Below the pieces are notes generated by a model that worked only from the letters and a program-made list of their open reading frames with translations, was not told the DNA's origin and made no database searches. A stretch of 64,000 nucleotides of DNA, taken from positions 144,360-208,359 of the forward strand of contig NZ_CALPCZ010000002.1 in assembly GCF_943193135.1 (NCBI RefSeq). The letters are read 5' to 3'. Positions 62,960 through 64,000 of this stretch are shown here, piece after piece. The DNA is from Odoribacter lunatus. GTDB taxonomy: Bacteria; Bacteroidota; Bacteroidia; Bacteroidales; Marinifilaceae. The first letter of the stretch is position 1. Every line of letters starts with the position of its first letter. Both the position numbers and the translations under genes were made by a program.

Positions 62960-64000
62960 TTAAGGAACTACTGGGCTGATTCTGACCAAACCGTTGCCTA
63001 ATCTCGTACCATTAGACATAGAGGAATTCGTAAAAATACTGGTATTAACATATCCGGAACCACCAGCACCACCAGAGCTCCTAGCACTACCTCCTCCATA
63101 GTAGCCACCTCCACCTCCACCACCTCCACTGTTATTGTTTCCTCCATATATTCCATCAGCTCCCACTCCGAGAGCATTACCGGTATTTTGTTTACCTGGA
63201 GATGTAGCTGTTGAAGAAGTTTTAGACTGTCCGTATCCACCGTTAGTACCACCACCAGAGCCTCCAATTCCATAACCTCCTGTGCTACCTCCACCACCAC
63301 CGGCAACCATAATTCGATTGGATAGAGCCTGCCCTCCCATTCGTATATCCGTAGCTCCACCACCACCTCCTCCGGCGTCATCTCCTTCATCGTTTCCTCC
63401 TTTTCCTCCTCCGTTCCAACCTCCGGCTCCTCCTGTCTTATTTTTCGAGGAGTCATTTCCTTTTCCTCCAACGTAGGTATAGAAAGTCGTCGTAGAAGTG
63501 AGTACTAATTCACCTTTACTATATCCACCATTGCCACTATTATTATTAAGGGTTCCGTTACTTCTACCTCGTCCTCCTTCTGCACCGTAACATTCCATCT
63601 TATATTTACCTAGAGCGAGGGTAATTGAACTTGAGGTGACTGAAGTGAACTCTCTTTGTATTTCCAGTCTCTTTGTCCATTCTTTTCCCGGACATTTGTC
63701 GGATGATACCGTTACGTTTGTCCAGAAAACAGAATTGGAAGTCAAGCCTGTTACCAGTCCCTTGTCAGAAATAGATATCCCTGTGGGGGGAGTATCTAAT
63801 GTCCAGTGGGTTTGCTGCATGGTTCCCCACCTGGAATCAACAGTGAAAGAAGGATAGGCATTGGTAAGAGTTTCCACGGAACTACTGAACGGCGATGGAG
63901 CCAATACTATGGTCACATAGGAGGTTTCTGCCACACCCACGGCACAGATGGCTCTCCGTTTGAAATAAAAATAGTGGAAAGTCGTGTAGCTTAGTGTAAG
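62960..64000 (-). CDS. glycine-rich surface protein with ALK/LTK-type Gly-rich domain, 5' end cut by the window
   Basis: The frame is open to the last base of the window (at least 346 codons), so the start is beyond it; the GTG at 63940 is internal. The first part is Ig-like (DTPPTGISISDKGLVTGLTSN). From about residue 120 there is a glycine-rich domain with KMECYGAEGGRG, GGYSKGELVLTSTTTFYTYVGGKG, GGGATDIR and MVAGGGGG, the pattern of the Gly-rich domain in metazoan ALK/LTK receptors and its bacterial relatives. The repeats carry a strong purine bias in the coding strand. Probably exported and surface bound. Confidence 0.8.
   Translation of the reverse strand, partial: LTLSYTTFHYFYFKRRAICAVGVAETSYVTIVLAPSPFSSSVETLTNAYPSFTVDSRWGTMQQTHWTLDTPPTGISISDKGLVTGLTSNSVFWTNVTVSSDKCPGKEWTKRLEIQREFTSVTSSSITLALGKYKMECYGAEGGRGRSNGTLNNNSGNGGYSKGELVLTSTTTFYTYVGGKGNDSSKNKTGGAGGWNGGGKGGNDEGDDAGGGGGGATDIRMGGQALSNRIMVAGGGGGSTGGYGIGGSGGGTNGGYGQSKTSSTATSPGKQNTGNALGVGADGIYGGNNNSGGGGGGGGYYGGGSARSSGGAGGSGYVNTSIFTNSSMSNGTRLGNGLVRISPVVP

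Noticed and set aside
62998..63476. Long frames on both strands inside the glycine-rich gene
   Set aside because: They are frame-shifted readings of GGN repeats (Glu/Val-rich or Pro-rich) without start context or known pattern.

Overview
The window looks like chromosomal DNA from a Bacteroidota (Bacteroidales) gut-type anaerobe. Family- or genus-level placement, for example Odoribacteraceae, is only a guess. The signs are many copies of the Bacteroides-type -7 box TAnnTTTG in front of genes, little use of Shine-Dalgarno sites, lipoprotein signals followed by acidic residues, Bacteroidota-restricted families (DUF4270, DUF4369-thioredoxin lipoproteins, DUF6266, GH3/beta-lactamase fusion, Bacteroidota-type omega subunit), a B-type fumarate reductase (one cytochrome b subunit) and a phosphofructokinase with pyrophosphate-type active-site residues.

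Layout. 1-6.9 kb: the 3' part of a GH123-like glycosidase, an alpha-oxoamine synthase, then bamD-rpoZ and coaBC-pyrB-pyrI. 6.9-11.8 kb: manA, an AAA+/DUF4143 ATPase, a composite relic of manA and an alpha/beta hydrolase, a lipoprotein and an intact alpha/beta hydrolase. 11.8-15.2 kb: frdCAB. 15.3-26.9 kb: envelope and surface genes (GH3/beta-lactamase, thioredoxin lipoprotein, outer membrane protein, DUF4270 lipoprotein, kelch lipoprotein, TPR protein) ending with the murein-recycling ligase mpl. 27-39.2 kb: an accessory island holding two DUF6266 proteins of higher GC, a low-GC six-gene operon (28.9-37.5 kb), a cluster of iteron-like palindromes and a Fic protein with a 26-bp palindromic operator. 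39.3-49.4 kb: phosphofructokinase, a glycosyltransferase/sigma/regulatory-domain operon, a Skp-like protein, glycosyltransferase, SRPBCC protein, Gfo/Idh oxidoreductase, S4 protein, creatininase-family amidohydrolase, a self-controlled ECF sigma module and tRNA-Phe. 49.6-58.2 kb: an RRM protein, thiL, and sufBCDSE-sufT-queG. 58.2-64 kb: a DUF362 lipoprotein with a TonB-dependent receptor, a Schlafen-AlbA_2 regulator, and the 3' part of a glycine-rich surface protein.

The most unusual locus is the six-gene minus-strand operon at 28872-37461. In transcription order it encodes a J-like/repeat protein with a C-terminal membrane anchor and no HPD motif, a DUF6602 PD-(D/E)XK-like nuclease, a membrane-anchored coiled-coil protein with a GrpE-like C-terminus, a divergent Hsp70, a degenerate Ser/Thr kinase fused to a Cdc48-like AAA+ ATPase, and a TerB-like protein. 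Gaps are 17 nt or less and a terminator follows. This reads as a complete, membrane-tethered Hsp70 machine wired to a nuclease and a kinase-AAA+ protein. A conflict or stress-defence role is my inference.

A second clean regulatory circuit is at 47.8-49.3 kb. An ECF sigma factor, its 4-nt-overlapping membrane partner and a divergent small membrane protein are both preceded by TGTAAC-N16-CGTC, which suggests the sigma factor drives itself and the divergent gene.
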